The translations under genes and the position numbers were made by a program. This document shows positions 55,523 to 63,056 of a DNA stretch of 64,000 nucleotides, one piece after another. Below the pieces are notes generated by a model. It saw nothing but the letters and a program-made list of their open reading frames with translations. It had not been told where the DNA came from and did not search any database. This stretch comes from Corallococcus coralloides DSM 2259. GTDB taxonomy: Bacteria; Myxococcota; Myxococcia; Myxococcales; Myxococcaceae. Location of the stretch: NCBI RefSeq assembly GCF_000255295.1, contig NC_017030.1, positions 4,712,001-4,776,000 of the forward strand. Direction: 5' to 3'. Position 1 is the first letter of the stretch; each line of letters begins with the position of its first letter.

Positions 55523-56167
55523 CTAGCCTGCCTTCTTCCGGCGCCGGAACTCTTCCAGATCCGCGGGAGCCTGCACCGGCTCACCGTCGTGCCGGAATAC
55601 GCCCTGGCCTTCCGCGTACTCGCGCAGCGTCTTCTGCAGCAGCTTGCGGCCACGGAAGAGGCGGCTCATCACGGTGCCCACGGGGCACTCCAGAATCTCC
55701 GCGATCTCCTTGTAGGAGAACTCCTGGAGGTCCGCGAGGATGACCACCAGCCGGAAGTCGATGGGCAGCGAGTCGATGGCGCGCAGCACGTCGTCCGACA
55801 GGAGCCGGTCGAAGAAGTACTGCTCCGGGTTGGCCGCGAAGTCCGTCGCGTCCCGGCTCACGAAGCGCTCATGCACCGCCTCGCGCTCCACGCCCTCCAC
55901 CACCGTGCGCTCCTTCACCTTGCGGCGATAGCGGTTGATGAAGGTGTTCGTGAGGATCTTGAAGAGCCAGGCCTTGATGTTGGTCCCGCGCTCGAACTTG
56001 TCGAAGAAGCGGTAGGCCCGCATGCAGGTGTCCTGCACCAGGTCCTCGGCGTCGCGCTCGTTCTTGGTCAACCGGAGCGCCGCCGAATACAGCGGGTCCA
56101 GGTGTGCCAGCGCCAGCTCTTCGAATTCCTGCTTCGTCCGGTTGGGTTGCCTGAAGTCCAGCATCAT
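55523..56167 (-). CDS. ECF RNA polymerase sigma factor (RpoE-like)
   Basis: 214 residues. Sigma region 2 has [26 protein letters not shown] (-10 recognition) and the [10 protein letters not shown] segment; region 4 has [33 protein letters not shown], the helix-turn-helix for the -35 element. No region 1.1 or 3, as in all ECF factors. ATG codons at 56167 and 56164 are both preceded by GGGAG. Downstream lies its anti-sigma gene. It belongs to the large RpoE-like group; which genes it controls cannot be read here. Position close to frzS and the frz operon is suggestive of a motility link but unproven. Confidence 0.93.
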   Translation of the reverse strand: MMLDFRQPNRTKQEFEELALAHLDPLYSAALRLTKNERDAEDLVQDTCMRAYRFFDKFERGTNIKAWLFKILTNTFINRYRRKVKERTVVEGVEREAVHERFVSRDATDFAANPEQYFFDRLLSDDVLRAIDSLPIDFRLVVILADLQEFSYKEIAEILECPVGTVMSRLFRGRKLLQKTLREYAEGQGVFRHDGEPVQAPADLEEFRRRKKAG

Positions 56168-56224
56168 GCTCCCGCCTTCCAGGGGCCCGAAATGATTGGG
56201 GAATGCGTCGCCTGCCTAACGGTC

Positions 56225-56252
56225 AATCTATGCACCGGAACAGACGGGTCAA
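56225..56252 (-). promoter_or_regulatory. Vegetative-type promoter for the ECF sigma gene
   Basis: On the minus strand TTGACC (56247-56252) and TAGATT (56225-56230) are separated by 16 bases. Both match the housekeeping consensus well. Transcription would start near 56218, about 50 bases before the start codon. Confidence 0.5.
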
Positions 56253-56341
56253 CAACGCTTTCCCCTGCCGCGCCGCCCGCATGCCCGCTTCTGGAGTGCG
56301 GAGACGCCCGGCGGGATCATTTATTCCTCAGGGTGGGAACA

Positions 56342-56401
56342 GGACGGGACACCCGTCCAAAGGTCTGATGCCGACAACCGGCCAGCACGAGGCTGGCCGG
56401 T
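56342..56401 (-). terminator. Two hairpins after the alanine dehydrogenase gene
   Basis: The nearer hairpin to the ald stop has a perfect 10-pair stem, ACCGGCCAGC (56377-56386) with GCTGGCCGGT (56392-56401) and a 5-base loop. A second follows, GGACGGG (56342-56348) with CCCGTCC (56352-56358). Neither has a clear U-tract, but two stable stems 20 bases past a stop are typical of GC-rich termination. Confidence 0.6.
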
Positions 56402-56422
56402 CTTGGGGCAGACGACCTTCAG

Positions 56423-57550
56423 CTACTTCTTGCCGCTGAGTGCGTCCATCAGGGGCACATAGTCGTACCCCATGTCCTTGGCGACGGCCTCGTAGGTGAT
56501 GTGGCCGTTGTAGGTGTTGATGGCGCGCTGGAGGGCGCGGTCGGACTTCACGGCCTCCACCAGGCCCAGGTCCGCGATCTTCCGCGAGTAGGGGCGGGTG
56601 GTGTTGGTGAGCGCGAAGGTGGACGTCTGGGGCACCGCGCCGGGCATGTTCGCCACGCAGTAGTGGACGACGTCGCTCACGGTGAAGGTGGGGTTGTCGT
56701 GCGTGGTGGGCTTGCAGGTCTCGATGCAGCCGCCCTGGTCCACCGCCACGTCGACGACGACGGAGCCGGGCTCCATCTCGCCGATGAGCTCACGCGACAC
56801 CAGCTTCGGGGCCTTGCCGCCGGGGATGAGCACCGCGCCGACGACGAGGTCCGACTCGCGCACGGTGCGCGCGATGGACTCCGTGTCCGACGCCAGCGTC
56901 TGCGCGCGGCCGAGGAACACGTCGTCCAGGTAGGTGAGGCGCTCCAGGTTCACGTCCAGGATGGTCACTTCCGCGCCCATGCCGACGGCGACCTTGGCGG
57001 CGCACAGGCCCACCACGCCACCGCCGATGACGGCCACGCGGCCGCGGCGCACGCCGGGCACGCCGCCCAGCAGGATGCCCTTGCCACCGTGGGCCTTCTC
57101 CAGGCACGCGGCGCCCACCTGGATGGCCATCTTGCCGGCCACCTCGGACATGGGCTTGAGCAGCGGGAGGCTGCCGTCATCCAACTGGAGCGTCTCGTAG
57201 GCGACCGCGGTCACCTTCTTCTTGATCAGCGTCTTGGTCAGCTCCGGATCCACGCCGGCCAGGTGGAAGTACGTGTAGACGATCTGCCCGGGCTGCATGC
57301 GCTCGTACTCCGGCGCGATGGGCTCCTTCACCTTCACGATCATCTCCGCGCGCTTCCACACCTCATCCGCGCTGTTGATGATCTGCGCACCGACGCGCTG
57401 GTACTCCGAATCCGGGATGCCGGAGCCGACGCCAGCGTTCGTCTCGACCAGCACCGTGTGCCCCGCCATGGTGAGCGCGCGCACGCCCGCAGGCACCATG
57501 CCGACACGGTACTCGCGGGTTTTGATCTCCTTGGGGACTCCGACGATCAC
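56423..57550 (-). CDS. ald: Alanine dehydrogenase
   Basis: 375 residues, normal length for alanine dehydrogenase, which converts L-alanine to pyruvate and ammonia with NAD. The N-terminus [19 protein letters not shown] is diagnostic; catalytic Lys and His are in [11 protein letters not shown] and [12 protein letters not shown], and the NAD-binding fold shows [20 protein letters not shown]. The GTG start at 57550 has GGAGG 5-6 bases upstream. The enzyme fits amino-acid-based growth of myxobacteria. It is divergent from the radical SAM gene. Confidence 0.95.
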   Translation of the reverse strand: MIVGVPKEIKTREYRVGMVPAGVRALTMAGHTVLVETNAGVGSGIPDSEYQRVGAQIINSADEVWKRAEMIVKVKEPIAPEYERMQPGQIVYTYFHLAGVDPELTKTLIKKKVTAVAYETLQLDDGSLPLLKPMSEVAGKMAIQVGAACLEKAHGGKGILLGGVPGVRRGRVAVIGGGVVGLCAAKVAVGMGAEVTILDVNLERLTYLDDVFLGRAQTLASDTESIARTVRESDLVVGAVLIPGGKAPKLVSRELIGEMEPGSVVVDVAVDQGGCIETCKPTTHDNPTFTVSDVVHYCVANMPGAVPQTSTFALTNTTRPYSRKIADLGLVEAVKSDRALQRAINTYNGHITYEAVAKDMGYDYVPLMDALSGKK

Positions 57551-57594
57551 GACTGCCTCCGACGAATGGGGGACTGCCTGGAAAACGTGGCGGA

Positions 57595-57623
57595 CCCATA
57601 GACCAGGGCATGAGCGCTTTCAA
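57595..57623 (-). promoter_or_regulatory. Possible ald promoter
   Basis: On the minus strand TTGAAA (57618-57623) and TATGGG (57595-57600) lie 17 bases apart. The -35 is good and the -10 weak. A start near 57588 would give a leader of about 38 bases. Confidence 0.4.
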
Positions 57624-57731
57624 GGCGCGCTCTGGCGTGGAAACGGGTCGGCCGTGATGGGCCTCATTCATCCATCCATATGACGCGAGGCGTTGGACGC
57701 AGGGCGGCCCACCCGTGTTAGTTAACAGCGC

Positions 57732-59042
57732 ATGACGCACGCGCCGAAACTGCTCTTCGCCGACCCCAAGGGCCGGGTCATGGAGCATCCCTACCTCATC
57801 GCCACCCTGCGCAGCGGCGAGGAGCTGGTGCCCCCGCAGGACAAGCCCATCGCCCTGCCAGCGGCCGGGCGCCTGGTGCACCTGCCTGGCCGCCTGCCCG
57901 TGGGACTCAACCCGGACTCCGGTGAGCTGGAGCTGGTGCGCGAGATGAAGGTGGGCGGAAAGACCTTCGTGCCCAATGCCGTGGGCGCGCTGCTGCCTCC
58001 CGGCTACACGCGCACGTTCCTGCCCGGAGAGGTGAAGGGCAGCGGGCCGGTGCTGCCGCAGTGGGCGTACACGGCGGCGGCGTGGGGTGAGAAGGGGCCG
58101 CTCGCGTGGGCCATCCACACCGACCGGCGCTCGCACTGGGAGCCGGAGGCGTACTCCACGCCGGAGCTGCAGGGCCTGGTGTCCGCGCACATGGAGCGCT
58201 TCCCGGACAGCCGCGTGCTCAAGCAGCTGAAGACGTGCGCGCTCTTGTACCGGTGCTTCACGTCGCAGAACATCTTCTATGCGCGCGACGAGGGCGCCAT
58301 CCCCGCGTCGGTGATGTGCAACGCGCGCTGCGTGGGCTGCATCTCGGATCAGCCCGCGGACGGCCCGCCGGCCTCGCACGAGCGCATGGATGACGGCCCC
58401 TCCGCGGAGGAGATGGCGGCCATCGGCCTGTATCACCTGGAGCACGCGCCGGGCCGCACCATGGTGAGCTTCGGCCAGGGCTGTGAAGGTGAGCCGCTCA
58501 CGCGCTGGAAGTTCATCGCGGAGTCCATCCGCCTGATGCGCGCGAAGACGGACAAGGGCTCCATCAACATCAACACCAACGCCAGCCTCACGCACGGGCT
58601 CAGGGCCCTGCTGGACGCGGGGCTGGACGCCGTGCGCGTGTCGCTCAACTCCGCGTCCAAGGGGCTCTACGAGGCCTACTACAAGCCGGTGAAGTACGGC
58701 TGGGAGGACGTGGAGGCGTCCATCGCGCTGGCGCGCGAGCGGGGCGCGTACCTGGCGCTCAACCTGCTCCTGTTCCCCGGCGTCACCGACCGCGAGGGTG
58801 AAGTGCAGGCACTGGAGAACCTGGTGCGCAAGTACCGCGTGGATCAGGTGCAGACGCGCTCGCTCTGCATTGATCCGCTCCAGTACCTGGAGGTCGCGCG
58901 CGGCGTGGGCGCGGGCGGCGAGCCGGTGGGCATCCGCACGCTGCTCCAGCGGCTGAAGGCGGCGCGGCCGGGGCTGATCATCGGCAACTTCGCGCGCGGC
59001 CTGGACGAGCGGGAGAACGCCGCGGGCTCACCGGAGGTTTGA
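57732..59042 (+). CDS. Radical SAM protein
   Basis: 436 residues. The iron-sulfur cluster motif CNARCVGC (Cys196, Cys200, Cys203; CxxxCxxC) identifies a radical SAM enzyme, followed by SFGQGCEGEPL, the SAM-binding region and ININTNASL, then a TIM-barrel continuing with VRVSLNSASKGLYEAYY. The first 190 residues precede the cluster and have no family I know, ending in LKTCALLYRCFTSQN with two extra Cys. No peptide-binding or auxiliary cluster region is obvious at the C-terminus. The reaction is unknown. ATG 57732 lies a few bases after GTGTTAGTTAAC. The next gene is a TPR lipoprotein 32 bases downstream. Confidence 0.85.
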   Translation: MTHAPKLLFADPKGRVMEHPYLIATLRSGEELVPPQDKPIALPAAGRLVHLPGRLPVGLNPDSGELELVREMKVGGKTFVPNAVGALLPPGYTRTFLPGEVKGSGPVLPQWAYTAAAWGEKGPLAWAIHTDRRSHWEPEAYSTPELQGLVSAHMERFPDSRVLKQLKTCALLYRCFTSQNIFYARDEGAIPASVMCNARCVGCISDQPADGPPASHERMDDGPSAEEMAAIGLYHLEHAPGRTMVSFGQGCEGEPLTRWKFIAESIRLMRAKTDKGSININTNASLTHGLRALLDAGLDAVRVSLNSASKGLYEAYYKPVKYGWEDVEASIALARERGAYLALNLLLFPGVTDREGEVQALENLVRKYRVDQVQTRSLCIDPLQYLEVARGVGAGGEPVGIRTLLQRLKAARPGLIIGNFARGLDERENAAGSPEV

Positions 59043-59074
59043 CCGTCCGGGAGGGAAGGGCTACGCAGGACGGC

Positions 59075-59776
59075 ATGTCCGCTTCCTCCTTCCGTTCCGC
59101 GTTCCGCCTCGCCGTCTTCTGTCTCTCCTCCGGCGCCGTCCTCGGTGCGTGCAGCAAGGCGCCCGAGGAGCCGGAGTTCGACCACGGCCTGAAGAAGCCG
59201 CTCGTGCGCAAGCTGCGCGAGGAGCTGGCGGAGACGCCGTGCGACAAGGCGAAGGCGCAGCAGCTGGCGCAGCTGCTCCTGGACACCGGCGACATGAAGG
59301 GCCTCACCCGCGTGACGGACACGTTCGGTGAGAAGTGCGGCCCCAACATCGTCCTGCTCCAGCTGGCGTACACGGCCAACGCGCGCGCCGGAGAGAAGGA
59401 GCTGGCGCTGAAGGCCGCCACCGCGCTGGTGGCCGCGCAGCCGGACAACGCGAGCTACCACGTGTGGCGCGGCCTCTCGCTGGAGGCGCTGGGGCGCACC
59501 GAGGAGACCGCCGCGGAGCTGCAGAAGGCCTTCGACCTCCAGCCCGGCCAGCGTCCCATCCTCAACTCGCTGGTGAAGACCTACGACGCGCTGGGCAAGC
59601 CCTGCGAGGCGCTGGCCGCGTACCAGCGCTTCGTGGAGAGCGCGAAGCCCTCCGAGGCGAAGTCCGCGGAGGTGCAGGGGCAGCTGCAGGAGCGGGCCGC
59701 CAAGACGAGCTGCCCGGCCCAGGAGACCGCGGCGCCCGATGCGTCCGTGACACCCGAGGCGGCGGCGAAGCCCTGA
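59075..59776 (+). CDS. TPR-repeat lipoprotein
   Basis: 233 residues. The leader ends in LGAC, a good lipobox. Helical TPR-like repeats follow: LVRKLREELAETPCDKAKAQQLAQLLLDTGD, VLLQLAYTANARAGEKELALKAATALVAAQPDN and VWRGLSLEALGRTEETAAELQKAFDLQPGQ. The C-terminus is Ala/Pro-rich. TPR lipoproteins usually assemble surface complexes. ATG 59075 has AGGACGG upstream, and a start earlier in the frame lacks a signal. It follows the radical SAM gene by 32 bases and converges on frzZ, with 13 bases between the stops. Confidence 0.82.
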   Translation: MSASSFRSAFRLAVFCLSSGAVLGACSKAPEEPEFDHGLKKPLVRKLREELAETPCDKAKAQQLAQLLLDTGDMKGLTRVTDTFGEKCGPNIVLLQLAYTANARAGEKELALKAATALVAAQPDNASYHVWRGLSLEALGRTEETAAELQKAFDLQPGQRPILNSLVKTYDALGKPCEALAAYQRFVESAKPSEAKSAEVQGQLQERAAKTSCPAQETAAPDASVTPEAAAKP

Positions 59777-59789
59777 GGCGCCAAGGCGA

Positions 59790-60659
59790 CTACTCGGCGC
59801 CAGGGGGCATCAGCTCCTTGGCGACGAGGTTGCCCATCACGGCGTCCTTGGGGATGTAGCCGTCGGCGCCGGCCTCGCGGCAGATGCGCTGGAGCTCCTC
59901 GACGTTCTCACCGGAGCACAGCAGCACCTTGATGCCCTTGAAGAGGCTGTTGCTCTTGATGAAGCGGCAGAACTGTTCGCCGTTCACGTTGGGCATGCGC
60001 ACGTCCAGCAGCACCAGGTCCGGGCGCGTCTGCTTCTTCAGGATGATCTTCGTGGCCTTGTCCGCGGTGTCCGCGACGTGGACCTCGAAGCCCTTGGAGA
60101 CCAGATCCGCTTCGATGATCCGCGCGGTCATCTCACTGTCATCCACGATGAGGATGCGCGGCTTGCGCCCCCCGGCGGCCATCGGCGCCTTGGGGAGTCC
60201 GCCGGAACCCGTGGCGGGTGCGGCCGGAGCCGCGGCGGGAGCAGGGGCGGCGGGAGCCGCGGCCGGGGCGGGGGAGGGGACGGGGATGTTCAGCGCCGGG
60301 GCGCCGATCATGCCCATGACGCCTCCCAGCACGCCCTCCAGGCCTCCGCTCTTGAGGATGTAGCCGTCCGCGCCGGAGTTCTTCACCTTCGCTTCCAGCT
60401 CCTGCTCGGAGATGTCCGAGTAGAGGACGAGCTTGGAGGTGACGCCCTTCACCGTGCGGAGGTACTCGACGACGTCGTCGCCGAACATCTCCGGCATGTT
60501 CACGTCCATGAGGATGAGCGCGAACGGGCCCTCGGTGAGCTTCTGGTTGAGCGTAGCCAGGTCCGGCGCGCCAATGGCCTCGTAGCCGGCGGCCGTCAGG
60601 GCCCGGACGGTGAGCTCCAGAAGCATCGGGCTGTCGTCAATGACCAGTACGCGGGACAT
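59790..60659 (-). CDS. frzZ: FrzZ, double receiver-domain output protein of the Frz system
   Basis: 289 residues with two receiver domains joined by a Pro/Ala linker (about 125-165). The first has the acidic pair DD (8-9), Asp52 in LMDVNMPEMFG and Lys103 in ILKSGG; the second has VDDSE, Asp219 in LLDVRMPNVNG and the Lys in IPKDAV. In M. xanthus FrzZ is phosphorylated by FrzE and is an output for cell reversal. There is no effector domain. The start ATG at 60657-60659 has GAGGAGG 4-5 bases upstream. It is divergent from frzA, the arrangement known in M. xanthus, which supports the assignment together with the genes that follow. Confidence 0.93.
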   Translation of the reverse strand: MSRVLVIDDSPMLLELTVRALTAAGYEAIGAPDLATLNQKLTEGPFALILMDVNMPEMFGDDVVEYLRTVKGVTSKLVLYSDISEQELEAKVKNSGADGYILKSGGLEGVLGGVMGMIGAPALNIPVPSPAPAAAPAAPAPAAAPAAPATGSGGLPKAPMAAGGRKPRILIVDDSEMTARIIEADLVSKGFEVHVADTADKATKIILKKQTRPDLVLLDVRMPNVNGEQFCRFIKSNSLFKGIKVLLCSGENVEELQRICREAGADGYIPKDAVMGNLVAKELMPPGAE

Positions 60660-60762
60660 CGTCCTCCTCAGGGGCTGCCAGCGCACAACCCTACACCTTT
60701 GGGTCACGATGGACCATCGAAACGGAGAGCAGGCGGCCGGTCCGGCATTGGACGAAGGACCC

Positions 60763-60792
60763 TTGACCCCCTTTCTCCCGGTCTTGGATACT
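60763..60792 (+). promoter_or_regulatory. Candidate promoter of the frz operon
   Basis: TTGACC (60763-60768) and GATACT (60787-60792) are 18 bases apart, matching the housekeeping -35/-10 pattern. Transcription would begin near 60799, about 40 bases before the frzA ATG. Confidence 0.55.
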
Positions 60793-60839
60793 TCGCTGCC
60801 TTGACCCCGAACTCCTCCCCCCTCCAACGCGCCTTGCGC

Positions 60840-61322
60840 ATGGCGCCAGACCGTACGGTGGCCGCCCAGGCCCGGCCGGAGCAGGAATTCTTCTGCTTCC
60901 GCGTGGGCGAGCTGCGCTTCGGCGTCCCCAGTGAGAACGTGCTCGAGGTGCTGCGTGCCGGGCTGCTCACGCCGCTGCCGCGCACGCCGTCCTTCATCCT
61001 GGGCGTCACCGGCCACCGCGGCCAGGTGCTGCCCGTGGTGGACCTCTTGCGCTTCCTCAGCAAGGGCGAGGCGCGCATCGGTCCTCGCACCCGCATCTTC
61101 GTGGGCGTCAGCGGCAGCTACGTGTCCGGCGTGGTGGCGGACACCGTGCTCGGCCTGCGCCGCATCCCCGTGGCGGACATCCTGCCGCCACCTTTGGGCG
61201 GGGATCAGGCCGCGGAGCACCTGTTGGGCGTGGTGCAGGGTTCGGGGCCTTCGGATGGCCTGAACCTGCTCAACTTCTCCAAGCTCCTGCAGACGGCCCG
61301 TCAGCGCGCGGTGGTGCGATGA
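60840..61322 (+). CDS. frzA: FrzA, CheW-like coupling protein
   Basis: 160 residues, the length I recall for M. xanthus FrzA. CheW fold: FFCFRVGELRFGVPSENVLEVLRAG at the N-terminus, LGVTGHRGQVLPVVDLLRFL in the middle (the receptor/kinase contact) and VVADTVLGLRRIPVADI after it. It couples the FrzCD receptor to the FrzE kinase. ATG 60840 was chosen on length; a TTG at 60801 just after the predicted promoter would add 13 residues. Its stop overlaps the frzB start as ATGA. Confidence 0.93.
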   Translation: MAPDRTVAAQARPEQEFFCFRVGELRFGVPSENVLEVLRAGLLTPLPRTPSFILGVTGHRGQVLPVVDLLRFLSKGEARIGPRTRIFVGVSGSYVSGVVADTVLGLRRIPVADILPPPLGGDQAAEHLLGVVQGSGPSDGLNLLNFSKLLQTARQRAVVR

Positions 61323-61729
61323 GCGGCAACGTCCTTTTGGATGAGGAAGCCCCCGAGCAGGAACGGGCCCTGGGAGAGGTGGACGTCCTCTTCTTCCAGA
61401 TTGGTGATTCGGAGTACGGCACGGACGCGTCGTCCGTGCTGCGCATCGACCGGGCGCTCCCGGACGACCTGACCGTGCGCGAGCTGGGCCTGCCCCACAA
61501 GGGCCACCGCGCGCTCGTGTTCGACACCCCCGAGGGCGAGGGCCACCTGAAGGTGGACGGCGTCAACGGGGTGCGCTCCATCCCGCTCGCCGGGCTGCGC
61601 CGCATGCCGGCCGCCGCCGCGGCGGCTTCGTATGCGGTGGGCGTCTGCCTCGACCTGGATGAAGGGGCGGGCCGTCCCGTGTTGCTCATTGATTTGGCGG
61701 AAACCTTGAAGACGCAAGGAAGGCACTGA
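61319..61729 (+). CDS. frzB: FrzB, CheW-like protein
   Basis: 136 residues. A divergent CheW-like protein: VDVLFFQIGDSEYGTDASSVLRIDRAL, HKGHRALVFDTP, then a segment where ordinary CheW has its receptor-binding loop, and a final VLLIDLAETLK. It is shorter than FrzA and lacks part of the usual second beta-barrel, in line with FrzB being the accessory CheW-like protein of the Frz system. ATG 61319 overlaps the frzA stop (ATGA). frzCD follows by 5 bases, so the three genes are translationally linked. Confidence 0.9.
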   Translation: MSGNVLLDEEAPEQERALGEVDVLFFQIGDSEYGTDASSVLRIDRALPDDLTVRELGLPHKGHRALVFDTPEGEGHLKVDGVNGVRSIPLAGLRRMPAAAAAASYAVGVCLDLDEGAGRPVLLIDLAETLKTQGRH

Positions 61730-61734
61730 CACAC

Positions 61735-62994
61735 ATGTCCCTGGAGAGCCCCAACGAGAAGCCCGCGAAGTCCCGCGGCGCGAGGAAGTCCCCGGGCGTG
61801 AAGGCCGGCGCGGAGTCCGTCATCGCCAACACGGTGACGGATCCGTTCAAGCCCTTCACCGACACGTTGATGTCGGTGCTGTCCGGCAACCTGAACGCGC
61901 GCGTGCCGCAGGACCGCGTGCAGGCGGACCCCACCGGCTTCGGCCACCTGCTCAACCAGGTGCTGGAGCAGTTCTCCTCCGCCGAACACCGCAAGCAGGT
62001 GGCGGCGCAGGAGATCGATCAGGCGCTCGACTCGCTCATCATCCTGGTGCGTGAAGGCGACCTGTCGCGCTGGAACACGTCCACCGAGGACCCCCAGCTC
62101 GGGCCCCTGCTGGAGGGCTTCGGCAAGGTCATCGAGACGCTGCGCATCTTCGTGCGGGAGATCAACGAGGCCGCGCTGCGGCTGTCGTCCTCCGCCAACC
62201 AGGTGCTGGCGGCGTCCACGCAGCACGAGACGTCCTCCACCGAGCAGGCCGCGGCCATCCACGAGACGACCGCGACCATGGAGGAGCTGAAGCACGCCTC
62301 CGCGCAGATCGCGGAGAACGCGGGCAGCGTGGCGCGCGTGGCGGAGGAGACGCTGGGCGCGGCCCGCGCGGGCCGTGGCGCCATTGGCGAGTTCATCCAG
62401 GCCATGCAGCAGATCCGCAGCGACGGCGTCGCGGTGGCGGACTCCATCTCCAAGCTGTCCAAGCGCGTGGAGCGCATTGGCACGGTGGTGGAGGTCATCG
62501 ACGAGATCGCGGACCGCTCCGACCTCCTGGCGCTCAACGCGGCGCTGGAAGGCAGCCGCGCGGGTGAGGCGGGCAAGGGCTTCTCCATCGTCGCGGCGGA
62601 GATGCGCCGCCTGGCGGAGAACGTCCTGGAGTCCACCAAGGAGATCAAGAACCTGATCACCGAGATCCGCGAGGCCACGCAGGCCGCCGCGGGCGCCGCG
62701 GACGCGTCCAAGCACGCCACGGAGTCCGGCGAGAAGCTGGGCGCGGTGGCGGCGCAGGCGGTGGAGGGCATCCTCGCCGGCGTGCAGGAGACGAGCGACG
62801 CGGCCCGGGTCATCAACCTGGCGACGCAGCAGCAGCGCACGGCCACCGAGCAGGTGGTGGCGTCCATGGCGGAGATCGAGGATGTGACGCGCCAGACGAC
62901 GCAGGCGTCGAAGCAGGCCACCGGGGCGGCCGCCGAGCTCACCCAGCTCGCGGGCCGGCTCGCGGAGCTCATCAAGCGGTTCAAGGCCGACTAG
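61735..62994 (+). CDS. frzCD: FrzCD, cytoplasmic methyl-accepting chemotaxis protein
   Basis: 419 residues with no membrane segment, as expected for FrzCD. The basic N-terminal stretch (NEKPAKSRGARKSPGVKAGA) matches the region thought to bind DNA in M. xanthus. A HAMP-like linker region (LSRWNTSTEDPQLGPLLEGF) is followed by the long signalling helix pair, with the hairpin tip RSDLLALNAALEGSRAGEAGKGFSIVAAEMRRLA, the most conserved MCP element. Glu/Gln pairs near STEQAAAIHETTATMEELK and ATEQVVASMAEIED are likely methylation sites. It is the receptor that controls FrzE. Confidence 0.95.
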   Translation: MSLESPNEKPAKSRGARKSPGVKAGAESVIANTVTDPFKPFTDTLMSVLSGNLNARVPQDRVQADPTGFGHLLNQVLEQFSSAEHRKQVAAQEIDQALDSLIILVREGDLSRWNTSTEDPQLGPLLEGFGKVIETLRIFVREINEAALRLSSSANQVLAASTQHETSSTEQAAAIHETTATMEELKHASAQIAENAGSVARVAEETLGAARAGRGAIGEFIQAMQQIRSDGVAVADSISKLSKRVERIGTVVEVIDEIADRSDLLALNAALEGSRAGEAGKGFSIVAAEMRRLAENVLESTKEIKNLITEIREATQAAAGAADASKHATESGEKLGAVAAQAVEGILAGVQETSDAARVINLATQQQRTATEQVVASMAEIEDVTRQTTQASKQATGAAAELTQLAGRLAELIKRFKAD

Positions 62995-62997
62995 GCG

Positions 62998-63041
62998 TTC
63001 TCCTGAGGGGAGAAATGGGTCGAGGGGCGCGCATAGCGCCC
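62998..63041 (+). other. Two small hairpins between frzCD and frzE
   Basis: TTCTCC (62998-63003)/GGAGAA (63009-63014) and GGGCGC (63025-63030)/GCGCCC (63036-63041), each a perfect 6-pair stem with a 5-base loop, lie in the 62-base gap. They could adjust frzE expression relative to frzCD or be chance. Confidence 0.35.
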
Positions 63042-63056
63042 TGACGCCCGCGACCC

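Noticed and set aside
60081-60300. Low-complexity repeat inside frzZ
   Set aside because: It is the Pro/Ala linker between two receiver domains, a normal feature of FrzZ.
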